DNA of 64,000 nucleotides from Streptomyces sp. TSRI0107 (lineage in GTDB: Bacteria > Actinomycetota > Actinomycetes > Streptomycetales > Streptomycetaceae): positions 682,001 through 746,000 of the forward strand of contig NZ_LIVZ01000001.1 in NCBI RefSeq assembly GCF_001905845.1, written 5' to 3'. The notes beneath the pieces are model-generated. The model was not told where the DNA came from and did not search any database. It saw only the letters and a program-made list of their open reading frames with translations. Of the stretch, positions 33,545 through 41,700 are shown piece by piece. The translations under genes were made by a program, and so were the position numbers. Within the stretch, counting starts at the first letter, position 1, and every line of letters starts with the position of its first letter.

Positions 33545-34761
33545 GCGGGGTGGCTCCGGGCGGCGTTGGCCGGCAGCGGCGGGTCGGCGTGGAGGCCGAG
33601 CGGGGCGGTGACCAGGGCGTCGGCGATGTCCCCGAGGGCGGCCGGTTCGGGCGCCCGGTCGGGGAGACGTCCGGACGGGCCGGGGTACCGGACGCCCGCC
33701 GGGTCCGCCGGGTGGGCCGCGTCCGGCACGTCCGGCACGTCCGCCGCGTCCCGCACCGCCGCCGCGATGACCGTCGCCCACGCCATGGCCGCGGCCCGCT
33801 CCGGATCGCCCGTGGCGCGCAGCGCGGTGCGCAGGGTCTCCTCGTACAGCTCCCGGTCGACGTACGCGTCCAGGTAGCCGAGGGCGTTGTGGATGCTGGT
33901 CTGGCGCCACACCAGCCGGGTGGTGGGGGAGGCCCAGCGCGGGCGCGGCAGGCGCAGGGCACGGCGGGCGAGGATGTCGTCCAGTTCGCGCTCCAGGGGT
34001 TCGAGACGGGCGTAGGCGAGCCGGGCCCGGCGCCATTCGGTCAGCCGGGGTCCGGCGAGCGGGAGCAGGATGCCGGCGACCGTCACGAGCGCGCCCAGCC
34101 CGGCCGCCGCCGGTGAGACGGTCCGGTCGAGCGCGGACCAGTCCCGGCCGCTCCAGCGGGCGGCCATGGCGACGAGCTTGGTCCCGCTGTACCCGGCGCC
34201 GCACAGGGTGCCGAGGCCGAGCGTCACCAGGCCCGTCCGCAGCCAGCCGCGCACCCGGCGGGCCCAGCGCAGCGCCGAGACCGTGGTGACGCTGACCGCG
34301 GTGAGATGGCCGAGCAGGTAGAGCAGGATCATCTCGCGGATGTACGGCGTGCTCGCGTAGTAGGTGTCCAGGTCGGTGCGGCGCTCCACGGGGGCCTCGC
34401 CGAGCACGAACATGGTCACGATGCCGGTGACGACGCACGCGTACGCGAGGATCCAGCGCCGGGTCGTGCGCCGCACCCCCGGCCCGCCGCGCCAGCGGAC
34501 GATCAGCACCTGGGAGGCGGCGCTGTACGCGGTGATCGTCACGTAGGTCACCGGCGCCGCCAGGTTGGGGACGCCGCTGATCCGGTTGACGGCGCCGACG
34601 GTGGGCGGGGCGCCGAGGAGGAAGCACAGGCCGGCCAGGCCCAGCACCGTGCAGATGGACCGCAGGTAGGGGTCGTGCCGGTGGCGCAGCAGGTCCGGCG
34701 ACTTCATCAGCAGGCCGAGGGCGAGCAGCCCGGCGCTGAGGTAGTTGGTCAGTGCGCTCAT
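33541..34761 (-). CDS. MAB_1171c-family (DUF6545) polytopic membrane protein, copy 2
   Basis: 406 residues, same layout as copies 1 and 3: N-terminal helices, the signature GVPNLAAPVTYVTITAYS, TDLDTYYASTPYIREMILLYLLGH, and a C-terminal cytoplasmic domain (QTSIHNALGYLDAYVDRELYE). ATG 34761 overlaps the stop of the upstream HExxH metallopeptidase (ATGA). The coupled membrane protein plus cytosolic protease suggests a signalling or stress-response pair. Paralogous rather than recently duplicated: only the signature motifs are closely similar. Confidence 0.85.
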   Translation of the reverse strand: MSALTNYLSAGLLALGLLMKSPDLLRHRHDPYLRSICTVLGLAGLCFLLGAPPTVGAVNRISGVPNLAAPVTYVTITAYSAASQVLIVRWRGGPGVRRTTRRWILAYACVVTGIVTMFVLGEAPVERRTDLDTYYASTPYIREMILLYLLGHLTAVSVTTVSALRWARRVRGWLRTGLVTLGLGTLCGAGYSGTKLVAMAARWSGRDWSALDRTVSPAAAGLGALVTVAGILLPLAGPRLTEWRRARLAYARLEPLERELDDILARRALRLPRPRWASPTTRLVWRQTSIHNALGYLDAYVDRELYEETLRTALRATGDPERAAAMAWATVIAAAVRDAADVPDVPDAAHPADPAGVRYPGPSGRLPDRAPEPAALGDIADALVTAPLGLHADPPLPANAARSHPA

Positions 34762-35267
34762 CTCCGGGTCCCGCGGTAGTTGAGCGCGGCCCCGATACGG
34801 CCGGCGAGGTCCTGGGTGTCGTCGCCCCGGTCCGCGTACACGGAGTCCGCCGAGGCTTCGAGCAGGGCGCGCAGCCGACGGCCCATCAGCATGCCGAAGC
34901 GGTCGGCCTCCTGCTCGTCGGCGAGGGTGAAGTCGGTGCGCGCGGCGGCCGCCCGGTGGCCGTCCTGCCGGTCGGCGGTCTGCCGCTGGTGCATGTGCCA
35001 CACCTCGTGGCAGAAGATCACGATCTGGTGCCATACGGCGGCCCGTTTGTCGACGACGACGTCGTCGTGCTTCTCGCCCTCCAGCCAGAGCCCGCTGGCG
35101 GTGTGCGGCGGGAACACCTCCCGGTGGACCACGATCTTCCGTCCCCGCCACCTCATGGCCGACTCGACGACGGCCTGGAACACCGCTTCGGGGTCCGCGG
35201 GAACCGGCACGCGTATGGGCTCGACGAGGGCGTCGGCGAGGCGACGCATCTCCCTGTTCGTACGCAC
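34758..35267 (-). CDS. ImmA/IrrE-type HExxH metallopeptidase, copy 1
   Basis: 169 residues from GTG 35267 (GGGGAG upstream). The zinc motif is FCHEVWHMHQRQ, followed by a third-ligand region DEQEADRFGMLMGRRL typical of ImmA/IrrE-like M78-type peptidases. Such enzymes cleave repressors or antitoxins on receipt of a signal. It has no signal peptide and is translationally coupled to the membrane protein copy 2, which may deliver the signal. No XRE-type repressor substrate is encoded in this cassette. Confidence 0.8.
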   Translation of the reverse strand: MRTNREMRRLADALVEPIRVPVPADPEAVFQAVVESAMRWRGRKIVVHREVFPPHTASGLWLEGEKHDDVVVDKRAAVWHQIVIFCHEVWHMHQRQTADRQDGHRAAAARTDFTLADEQEADRFGMLMGRRLRALLEASADSVYADRGDDTQDLAGRIGAALNYRGTRR

Positions 35268-35423
35268 GGTTCTCCCCGTGGCTGCGCGGGTGTTCGATGC
35301 AGCAGCATGCCAAGACCGGCCTGGCTTGAGCCACCTTTCGGCGCCCTCGCGTGCGAGGCGAGCCGGGAGGAATGCGGGTGTTATGGAGGAAGACGGTCAG
35401 GGGCTCGCACAACAATGGCCGAA

Positions 35424-36659
35424 TCACACCGGGGCGTCCGCCGCGGGAGTGGTCGCCCGGGCCCGTACCTCGCGGACGGTGTCCTCGTGCCTCAGCGCCC
35501 GGGACACGGCCCCGATCTCCCGCAGCAGGTCCGTGGTGTCCGAGGGGCCGCCGGCGCACTGCTCCCGCGCGAGGCCGCGGCTCTCCACGGCGTCCAGGAT
35601 CGTCACCGCGGCGGCCAGCGCCTTCGCCCGGTCCGCCGGGTGGCCGAGGGCGAGCGCGGCGGCGTACGACCGCCCGCGCAGCTCCTCGTCCAGGCACCTG
35701 GTCAGCGGCAGCAGCACATCGCGGATGAAGGTCTCCCGGCGGATCAGCCGCAGTTCGGGGGTGGACCGCAGGACGCGGGGGAGACCGCCGCCGTTGACGC
35801 TCTTCATCAGCTGGTACAGCGGGCGCAGTTCGCGGTGGGCGAGCCGGACCCGCCAGCGGTCGTGCAGGTACTGTCCGGCGTGCGGCAGGATGAAGCCGAC
35901 CGCGACGAGCACCGCGGACAGGCAGGCGATGGGCGGTGCGGCGGCCGTGCTCAGCCAGTCCAGGTTCCGGCCGGCCCAGCGGGCGCCCACGGCGGTCAGC
36001 TTGGCGGCGTCGAAGACCAGCTGGAGCGCGTAGCCGACGCCCAGGAACTTCAGGCCCGCGTGCAGCCAGGCGTCGAGGCCGTCGGTGCGGACCCAGTTCC
36101 AGATCAGCCCGTTGATGATCAGCCCGGCCACGGTGTGGGCGAGCAGGTAGAGCAGGATCATCTCCCGGGCGTACGGCGTGTTGGCGTAGTACGTGTCCAG
36201 GTCCCGTAACCGCTCCTCCGGCACGTCCGCGAGGAGGAACAGCACCCAGATCGCCACGATCACCCCGGCGTAGCCGACGGTCACCCGGCGCATGGCGCGG
36301 CGGGTGTCGGCCGAGCGGTCGGACAGGCCGTTGCGCCAGGTGATGATCAGCAGCAGACAGGAGCTGCAGAACGCGGTGAGCAGGGAGTACACCCAGGGCG
36401 CCGAGATGTTCGGCACGCCGGTGACCCGGTTGACCCAGCCGATCGTCGACGGCGCGACGAAGACGAACACCGCGCAGGCGAGCAGCAGCAGACCGCCGAC
36501 CGCGCGCATCAGCGGGTCCCGCCACAGCCGGATGATGCTGGGCAGCTTGATCGCCAGTGCGGCGGCCAGGATCCCGGCGGGGATCCACCAGAAGGTGGGA
36601 TAGAACTCGTGGACGAACTCCACGGGGCTCAGCGCCAGTGGTGCGGCCGGGGTCGTCAC
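35424..36659 (-). CDS. MAB_1171c-family (DUF6545) polytopic membrane protein, copy 3
   Basis: 411 residues from GTG 36659. Helices span about residues 20-255, with GVPNISAPWVYSLLTAF and LDTYYANTPYAREMILLYLLAH, then the cytoplasmic C-terminal domain (RETFIRDVLLPLTRCLDEEL). GTG overlaps the stop of the second metallopeptidase (GTGA). The protein-pair arrangement with the upstream HExxH enzyme matches that of copy 2, so the cassette carries two peptidase-membrane pairs and one extra membrane copy. Confidence 0.85.
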   Translation of the reverse strand: MTTPAAPLALSPVEFVHEFYPTFWWIPAGILAAALAIKLPSIIRLWRDPLMRAVGGLLLLACAVFVFVAPSTIGWVNRVTGVPNISAPWVYSLLTAFCSSCLLLIITWRNGLSDRSADTRRAMRRVTVGYAGVIVAIWVLFLLADVPEERLRDLDTYYANTPYAREMILLYLLAHTVAGLIINGLIWNWVRTDGLDAWLHAGLKFLGVGYALQLVFDAAKLTAVGARWAGRNLDWLSTAAAPPIACLSAVLVAVGFILPHAGQYLHDRWRVRLAHRELRPLYQLMKSVNGGGLPRVLRSTPELRLIRRETFIRDVLLPLTRCLDEELRGRSYAAALALGHPADRAKALAAAVTILDAVESRGLAREQCAGGPSDTTDLLREIGAVSRALRHEDTVREVRARATTPAADAPV

Positions 36660-37264
36660 CGGACCGCTCCCCGGCGGCCGCGGTAACCGAGGGATCTCTG
36701 CATCGGGTCGAGGGGCGCGTCGGCGCCGCCCCCGCCGGTCACCAGGGGCCGGAACGCGGTCGCCAGCCGGTGCCCGAAGTCGTCCGCCTCCGCCTCCTGC
36801 CGTTCCCGGGATCCGTTGCGTGCGGCGATGGTGAGGGCGATGTCGCGCCAGCCGGGCTCGGCGGCCAGGGCGTGCGCGGCGGCGGTGCCGCCGAGGTGGT
36901 GGTGACCGTGCCCGGCGTGCATGTGCCACAACTCGTGGCCCAGGATGACCAGTTGCTGAAGGGCTTCGGCGCGTTCCTCGACGATGACCAGGTCGAAGTC
37001 CTGGAACTCCACCCACAGACCGGTGACTTCGAGCTCGTCGGGGAACCGTTCGAAGCGCAGCTCCACGGGCCGCCCGTCGCGCCGGGCGCTCATCTCCTCG
37101 CACACGGCCCGGCACACCGCGCGTACGTCGGCGGGGGGCGCGGGCCGGTCCCGCAGGGCGGTGTGGAGTTCGGCGGCCAGGTCGCGCATCGCGGCGCCGG
37201 TCCGCGCGCGCCGCAGTGCCGTGGCGATCCGGCCCGCCTTCTGCCGCGCGCCCGGGATGTCCAC
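36656..37264 (-). CDS. ImmA/IrrE-type HExxH metallopeptidase, copy 2
   Basis: 202 residues from GTG 37264 (AAGGGAG upstream). The zinc motif ILGHELWHMHAGHGHHHLGG has extra histidines after HExxH; the third-ligand region is RQEAEADDFGHRLA. Fold and length resemble copy 1, with a longer N-terminal helix bundle (IATALRRARTGAAMRDLAAE). It is coupled to membrane copy 3 and is the first gene of the cassette, divergent from the arabinan operon. Confidence 0.8.
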   Translation of the reverse strand: MDIPGARQKAGRIATALRRARTGAAMRDLAAELHTALRDRPAPPADVRAVCRAVCEEMSARRDGRPVELRFERFPDELEVTGLWVEFQDFDLVIVEERAEALQQLVILGHELWHMHAGHGHHHLGGTAAAHALAAEPGWRDIALTIAARNGSRERQEAEADDFGHRLATAFRPLVTGGGGADAPLDPMQRSLGYRGRRGAVR

Positions 37265-37402
37265 TCGTGCTCCCTTCTCGCCGCCGCCTCACCGCGGTCC
37301 GGCGACGGGTCCGAGAGTACGCGGCCGGTCCTGAGCAGGACCACGCTGTTTCGGAAGTTCGTGTGCAACCCATTGACGTGCGCTCGCTCCCACCTTACGG
37401 TC

Positions 37403-37485
37403 CGTTCGAAGTTACGAGCGGCATCCGATATCTCGAACAAGCGTATTCAAACCTCGTGTGACGTGTCTCGACGGAACCTCGAACA
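37403..37485. promoter_or_regulatory. IclR-type boxes upstream of the arabinan operon
   Basis: Three sites precede the binding-protein gene: CGTTCGAAGTTACGAGCG at 37403-37420; on the minus strand TGTTCGAGATATCGGATG at 37439-37422; and TGTTCGAGGTTCCGTCGA at 37485-37468. The second shares TGTTCGAGATA with the box at 55429-55446. They lie between the divergent metallopeptidase start (37264) and ATG 37499. Assigned by resemblance to boxes near the IclR gene. Confidence 0.6.
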
Positions 37486-37498
37486 GTAAGGGCAGGGA

Positions 37499-38857
37499 AT
37501 GGGACAACCTGGCCTGAACCGCAGGCAATTGCTGGCCACACTCGGAGGCCTGACGGTCGCCGGAAGCCTCGGCTTCGCCGCGCTCGGCACCGGCGCCGAC
37601 GCCCTCGCCTCCGGCGCCCGCACCCGGGTGCGCTACTGGAACCTCTTCAGCGGCGGCGACGGCTCCAACATGATCGCGATGCTGGACGCCTTCCGCGCGG
37701 AGCACCCGGACATCGCGGTGAAGGACTCCACCCTCCAGTGGGGCAGCCCCTTCTACACCAAGCTGGCCATGGCCGCGGCGGGCAACCGGGCCCCCGACCT
37801 CGGCGTCATGCACCTCGGGCGGGTCACCGGCTTCTCACCCGGCCGCCTCCTCGACCCGTGGGACGTCGACCTGCTCGCCGAGTACGGCGTCCACGAACGG
37901 GACTTCAACCCCGCCCTGTGGCAGCGCGCCGTGATCGACGGCAAGCTGTACGCCCTCCCGCTCGACATCCACGTCCAGCTCTGCTTCTACCGCAAGGACG
38001 TACTGGGCAAGGCCGGCCTGCTCGACGCCGACGGGCGGATGGTCTCCGCGACGTCCGCCGACGAGTGGTTCGACGTGCTGAAGGAAGCCAGGAAGGCCGC
38101 GAAGAAGGGACTCCAGACCATCGGCCTGTGGGTCAACGACCAGAACTTCCAGTGGTGGTTCTTCGTCGCCTTCTACACCCAGCTCGGCGGCACCTGGTTC
38201 GACGACGCCCGCACCGAGGTCACCTTCGACACCGGCAAGGCCGAGCAGGTCCTGGAGTTCCTGCGGCGGCACATCACCGACGGATACGCCGACCCGGGCT
38301 TCGCGGGCGCCGCGGGCGCCGAGCAGTTCCTCAACGGCTCCCCCTTCGTCTGGGAGGGCAACTGGTCGGTGCCGGTCTTCGACAACGCGAAGATCGAGTA
38401 CGGGGCCACACCGCTGCCCCCCGTCTTCGGCAAGCAGGCCACCCACGCCGAGTCGCACGCCTTCGTGCTCCCGCACCAGGCCGGCCGCGGCGGCGCCGGG
38501 AACGAGGCCGCGCACCGGCTCGCCGCCTACGTCATCAAGCACGCCCGGCAGTGGGCCGCCGGCGGACACATCCCCGCCTACACGCCCACCCTGTCCACGG
38601 CCGCCTACCGGAAGCTCGACCCGCAGAGCGAGTACGTCTCCGCGATGGACCACCAGGCCACCGAGCCGAAGGTGTGGTTCGCCGGCTCCACCGGCATCCT
38701 CGCCCAGCGCGTCGGCCCGATCGTCGTCTCCTCGACCATGGGCTCCGCCAAGCCGGACACCGCCGCCCGCCGCATGAAGAGCGCGCTCACCGAACTGCTC
38801 GCCATGAAGAACCCCATGGACGGCCGGACCGCCGCGCAGGGAGGTGCGGTCGCATGA
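37499..38857 (+). CDS. sugar ABC transporter substrate-binding protein (arabino-oligosaccharide type)
   Basis: 452 residues from ATG 37499, behind AAGGGCAGGGA. A twin-arginine-like signal (NRRQLLATLGGLTVAGSLGF) precedes a family-1 extracellular binding protein (VRYWNLFSGGDGSNMIAMLD, then FVWEGNWSVPVF). It is the first gene of a five-gene operon with two permeases, GH43 arabinanase and GH51 arabinofuranosidase, so the ligand is probably arabinose oligomers. Like most Streptomyces CUT1 systems it lacks its own ATPase; a shared MsiK ATPase elsewhere is expected. Confidence 0.88.
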   Translation: MGQPGLNRRQLLATLGGLTVAGSLGFAALGTGADALASGARTRVRYWNLFSGGDGSNMIAMLDAFRAEHPDIAVKDSTLQWGSPFYTKLAMAAAGNRAPDLGVMHLGRVTGFSPGRLLDPWDVDLLAEYGVHERDFNPALWQRAVIDGKLYALPLDIHVQLCFYRKDVLGKAGLLDADGRMVSATSADEWFDVLKEARKAAKKGLQTIGLWVNDQNFQWWFFVAFYTQLGGTWFDDARTEVTFDTGKAEQVLEFLRRHITDGYADPGFAGAAGAEQFLNGSPFVWEGNWSVPVFDNAKIEYGATPLPPVFGKQATHAESHAFVLPHQAGRGGAGNEAAHRLAAYVIKHARQWAAGGHIPAYTPTLSTAAYRKLDPQSEYVSAMDHQATEPKVWFAGSTGILAQRVGPIVVSSTMGSAKPDTAARRMKSALTELLAMKNPMDGRTAAQGGAVA

Positions 38858-39795
38858 CGACGACCAGCGCAGAGACCGTCATCGCACCGGCCCGCGCGAA
38901 GACCGCCGCGGCGAGCGCCACCGTCCGCCGCAGGCAGGGACTCCAGCACGGCGGCTGGTTCGTCGCCCCGTTCCTGGCACTGTTCGCGCTGTTCGTGATC
39001 TGGCCGCTGCTGCGCGGCGTCTGGCTCAGCTTCACGGACGCCAACATCTCCGGCGAGGGCGCGGGCTTCGTCGGCCTCGACAACTACCGCGAGGCCCTCC
39101 AGGACCCGCTGATGTGGGACGCGCTGGGCCACAGCGCGTACTTCACCCTTCTGGTGGTCCCCTGCATCACCGTCCTCGCCTTCCTCCTCGCGATGCTCGC
39201 CCACCACATCGAACGCGGGAAATGGCTGTGGCGGCTGTGCTTCTTCGCCCCGTTCCTGCTGCCGTCCACCGTCGCGGGCAACCTGTGGCAGTGGCTGTTC
39301 AACCCCGGCACGGGAATGATCAACCACGTCTTCGGCATCGAGACGCCCTGGCTCTTCGACAAGTCGTACGCCATGCTCGCCATCGTCATCACCACCCTGT
39401 GGTGGACGGTCGGCTTCAGCTTCCTGCTCTACCTCGCCGCCCTCCAGGGCATCCCCGACCACCTCTACGAGGCCGCCAAGCTGGACGGTGCCAACGCCTG
39501 GCACCGCATGGTGCGCATCACCCTGCCGATGCTGCGCAACATCACCGGCCTCGTCGTCGCCCTGCAGATCCTCGCCTCGCTCCAGGTCTTCGACCAGGCC
39601 GTCGTGATGATGGACTTCGGGCCGGGACCGGAGAACAGCACCAGGACCTTCGTGCAGTACACCCTCGAACAGGGCTTCACCAGCTACCGCGTGGGCTACG
39701 CCTCCGCCGTCTCCATCATCTTCTTCGTGATCATCGCGGCCGTCGCCATCGCGCGGATGTGGCTGCTGCGCAACCGTGAGGAGGGCGGCCGATGA
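38854..39795 (+). CDS. sugar ABC transporter permease 1 (MalF/AraP-like)
   Basis: 313 residues, six membrane helices after a 30-residue cytosolic start. The EAA loop is YEAAKLDGANAWHRMVRITLP. ATG 38854 overlaps the binding-protein stop (ATGA). It pairs with the next permease to form the import channel. Carbohydrate CUT1 type by sequence. Confidence 0.9.
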   Translation: MTTTSAETVIAPARAKTAAASATVRRRQGLQHGGWFVAPFLALFALFVIWPLLRGVWLSFTDANISGEGAGFVGLDNYREALQDPLMWDALGHSAYFTLLVVPCITVLAFLLAMLAHHIERGKWLWRLCFFAPFLLPSTVAGNLWQWLFNPGTGMINHVFGIETPWLFDKSYAMLAIVITTLWWTVGFSFLLYLAALQGIPDHLYEAAKLDGANAWHRMVRITLPMLRNITGLVVALQILASLQVFDQAVVMMDFGPGPENSTRTFVQYTLEQGFTSYRVGYASAVSIIFFVIIAAVAIARMWLLRNREEGGR

Positions 39796-40652
39796 GCACC
39801 GCCGCACAGGTCCGCGTCAAACCGCGCAGGGCCTGGACACCCAGCCAGATCGTCCTCACCCTCCTCGGCGCCGCCGTCTCCGTGGTGTTCCTCTCCCCGC
39901 TCGCCTGGGCGCTGTTCACCTCGCTCAAGCCGGAGACCGAGGCGGTCGCGGTGCCGGCGCACTGGCTGCCCGAGGAGTGGACGGGCCAGGCCTGGTCGGC
40001 GATCTTCGAGACCGGCAACATCACCAACTGGTTCGTGAACTCCCTCGTCGTCTCCGTCTGCGTGACCACCATCGTGCTGGTCGTCTCCGCGCTCGCCGGA
40101 TACGGCTTCGCCCGCACCGAGTTCCGCGGCAAGAGCGCGCTGCTCGGCGTGGTCATGGCGGGCCTGATGGTCTCCCCGGCGGTCCTCGGCGTCCCGCTGT
40201 TCACCACCGTCCAGCAGATGGGGATGGTCGACACCTACTGGGGCATGATCCTGCCGCAGTGCGCGCCCGCCGCGATGGTCTACATCCTCTACAAGTTCTT
40301 CCAGGGCGTCCCGCGCGAACTGGAGGAGGCCGCGTTCATCGACGGCGCGGGCCGCTGGCGGGTCTTCTTCACCATCGTCGTCCCGCTGGCCCGCCCCTCC
40401 CTCGCCGCGGTCGGCATCTTCACCTTCATCGCCTCCTGGAACAACTTCCTCTGGCCCTACATGGTGACCAACAACCCCGACCTGATGACCATGCCGAACG
40501 GCATCGCGACCGTCATGAACTCCTACGGCATCCAGTGGGCCCAGCTCATGGCCGGCGGCCTGATGGCGGGCCTGCCCCTGATCGTCGTCTTCGTCTTCTT
40601 CCAGCGGCAGATCGTGGCGGGCGTCGCCTACACGGGATTGGCGGGACAGTGA
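39792..40652 (+). CDS. sugar ABC transporter permease 2 (MalG/AraQ-like)
   Basis: 286 residues with six helices and the EAA loop EEAAFIDGAGRWRVFFTIVVP. ATG 39792 overlaps the first permease stop (ATGA), and its own stop overlaps the GH43 start (GTGA), so importer and secreted hydrolase are made together. Partner for the ATPase loop is encoded elsewhere. Confidence 0.9.
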   Translation: MSTAAQVRVKPRRAWTPSQIVLTLLGAAVSVVFLSPLAWALFTSLKPETEAVAVPAHWLPEEWTGQAWSAIFETGNITNWFVNSLVVSVCVTTIVLVVSALAGYGFARTEFRGKSALLGVVMAGLMVSPAVLGVPLFTTVQQMGMVDTYWGMILPQCAPAAMVYILYKFFQGVPRELEEAAFIDGAGRWRVFFTIVVPLARPSLAAVGIFTFIASWNNFLWPYMVTNNPDLMTMPNGIATVMNSYGIQWAQLMAGGLMAGLPLIVVFVFFQRQIVAGVAYTGLAGQ

Positions 40653-41620
40653 CCGTGCGCACGACCCTCACCGCCGTCACGACGGCGACCCTCATGGCCC
40701 TGCTGCCCCACACGGCACAGGCCGCGGAGACCTACCCCGACCCCCGCCCCATCACCGGCCGGCAGATCATCCACGACCCCACCGTCTCCCGCCTGAAGTC
40801 CGGCGGCTACGTCGCCTACTCCACCGGCGGCATCATCGGCGCCCGCCTCTCCTCGGACGGCAGGCACTGGGCCGACGCGGGCAACGCCTTCGCCGAGCCG
40901 CCGGCCTGGTGGTACGAGTACAACGACAAGGCCGACCCGTGGGCCCCCGACCTCTCCTACCGCGACGGCCGCTACTGGCTCTACTACGCCGTCTCCTCCT
41001 GGGGCAGCAACCACTCCGCGATCGGCGTCGCCACCTCCGCCTCCGGCCGCCCCGGCACCTGGACCGACCACGGCAAGGTCTTCACCTCCGAACGCACCGA
41101 CACCTGGAACGCCATCGACCCCGCGATCATCCGGGCCGACGGCAGGCTGTGGATGTCCTTCGGCTCCTACTGGACCGGCATCCGCATGGTGCAACTGGAC
41201 CCGGAGACCGGCAAGGCGCTCCCGGGAGCGACCGTCCACCACCTGGCGACCCGCCCCGACGCCCCCTACGCCGTCGAAGGCCCGTACATCGTCAAGCACG
41301 GCCGCCACTACTACCTCTTCGCGTCCTACGACGCCTGCTGCTCCGGCGTGAACTCCACCTACAAGATCAAGGTCGGCCGCTCCACGAAGATCACCGGCCC
41401 GTACACCGACAGCACGGGCAAGCCGATGCTGGAGGGCGGCGGCGACCTCGTCCTGGAGGGCCACGGCCGCTTCATCGGCACCGGCGGCCAGTCGGTGTTC
41501 CGGGACAAGGGCAAGGACTGGCTGGCGTACCACTACTACGACGCCGAGGACGAAGGCACGCCAAAGCTGGGCTTGAACAAGCTCCGCTGGACGAAGGACG
41601 GCTGGCCGAACGCCGCTTAG
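40649..41620 (+). CDS. secreted GH43 arabinan endo-1,5-alpha-L-arabinosidase
   Basis: 323 residues from GTG 40649. A Sec signal peptide (LTAVTTATLMALLPHTAQAAE) leads into a five-bladed GH43 catalytic domain. Candidate catalytic acids: base Asp in IIHDPTV, the pKa-modulating Asp in NAIDPAII and the acid Glu in AVEGPYI. It cleaves internal alpha-1,5 links of arabinan outside the cell to feed the importer encoded in the same operon. A paralogue with the same layout lies at 55462. GTG 40655 is an alternative start six bases on. Confidence 0.9.
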   Translation: MTVRTTLTAVTTATLMALLPHTAQAAETYPDPRPITGRQIIHDPTVSRLKSGGYVAYSTGGIIGARLSSDGRHWADAGNAFAEPPAWWYEYNDKADPWAPDLSYRDGRYWLYYAVSSWGSNHSAIGVATSASGRPGTWTDHGKVFTSERTDTWNAIDPAIIRADGRLWMSFGSYWTGIRMVQLDPETGKALPGATVHHLATRPDAPYAVEGPYIVKHGRHYYLFASYDACCSGVNSTYKIKVGRSTKITGPYTDSTGKPMLEGGGDLVLEGHGRFIGTGGQSVFRDKGKDWLAYHYYDAEDEGTPKLGLNKLRWTKDGWPNAA

Positions 41621-41672
41621 GGGCGCGGGGAACTGCGCGAACACCCCCACGCACCCGCACCCGCCAACGAAA
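41619..41672. repeat. dispersed Streptomyces intergenic repeat (short form)
   Basis: Immediately after the GH43 stop, AGGGGCGCGGGGAACTGCGCGA is followed by a CACCC-rich stretch (given here in two parts: AGGGGCGCGGGG, AACTGCGCGA). The first block matches that at 4033. It separates the GH43 and GH51 genes and may act as a transcript stem or attenuator. Boundaries approximate. Confidence 0.55.
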
Positions 41673-41700
41673 CACAAGCCCCGCACACGGAAAGGCGACC

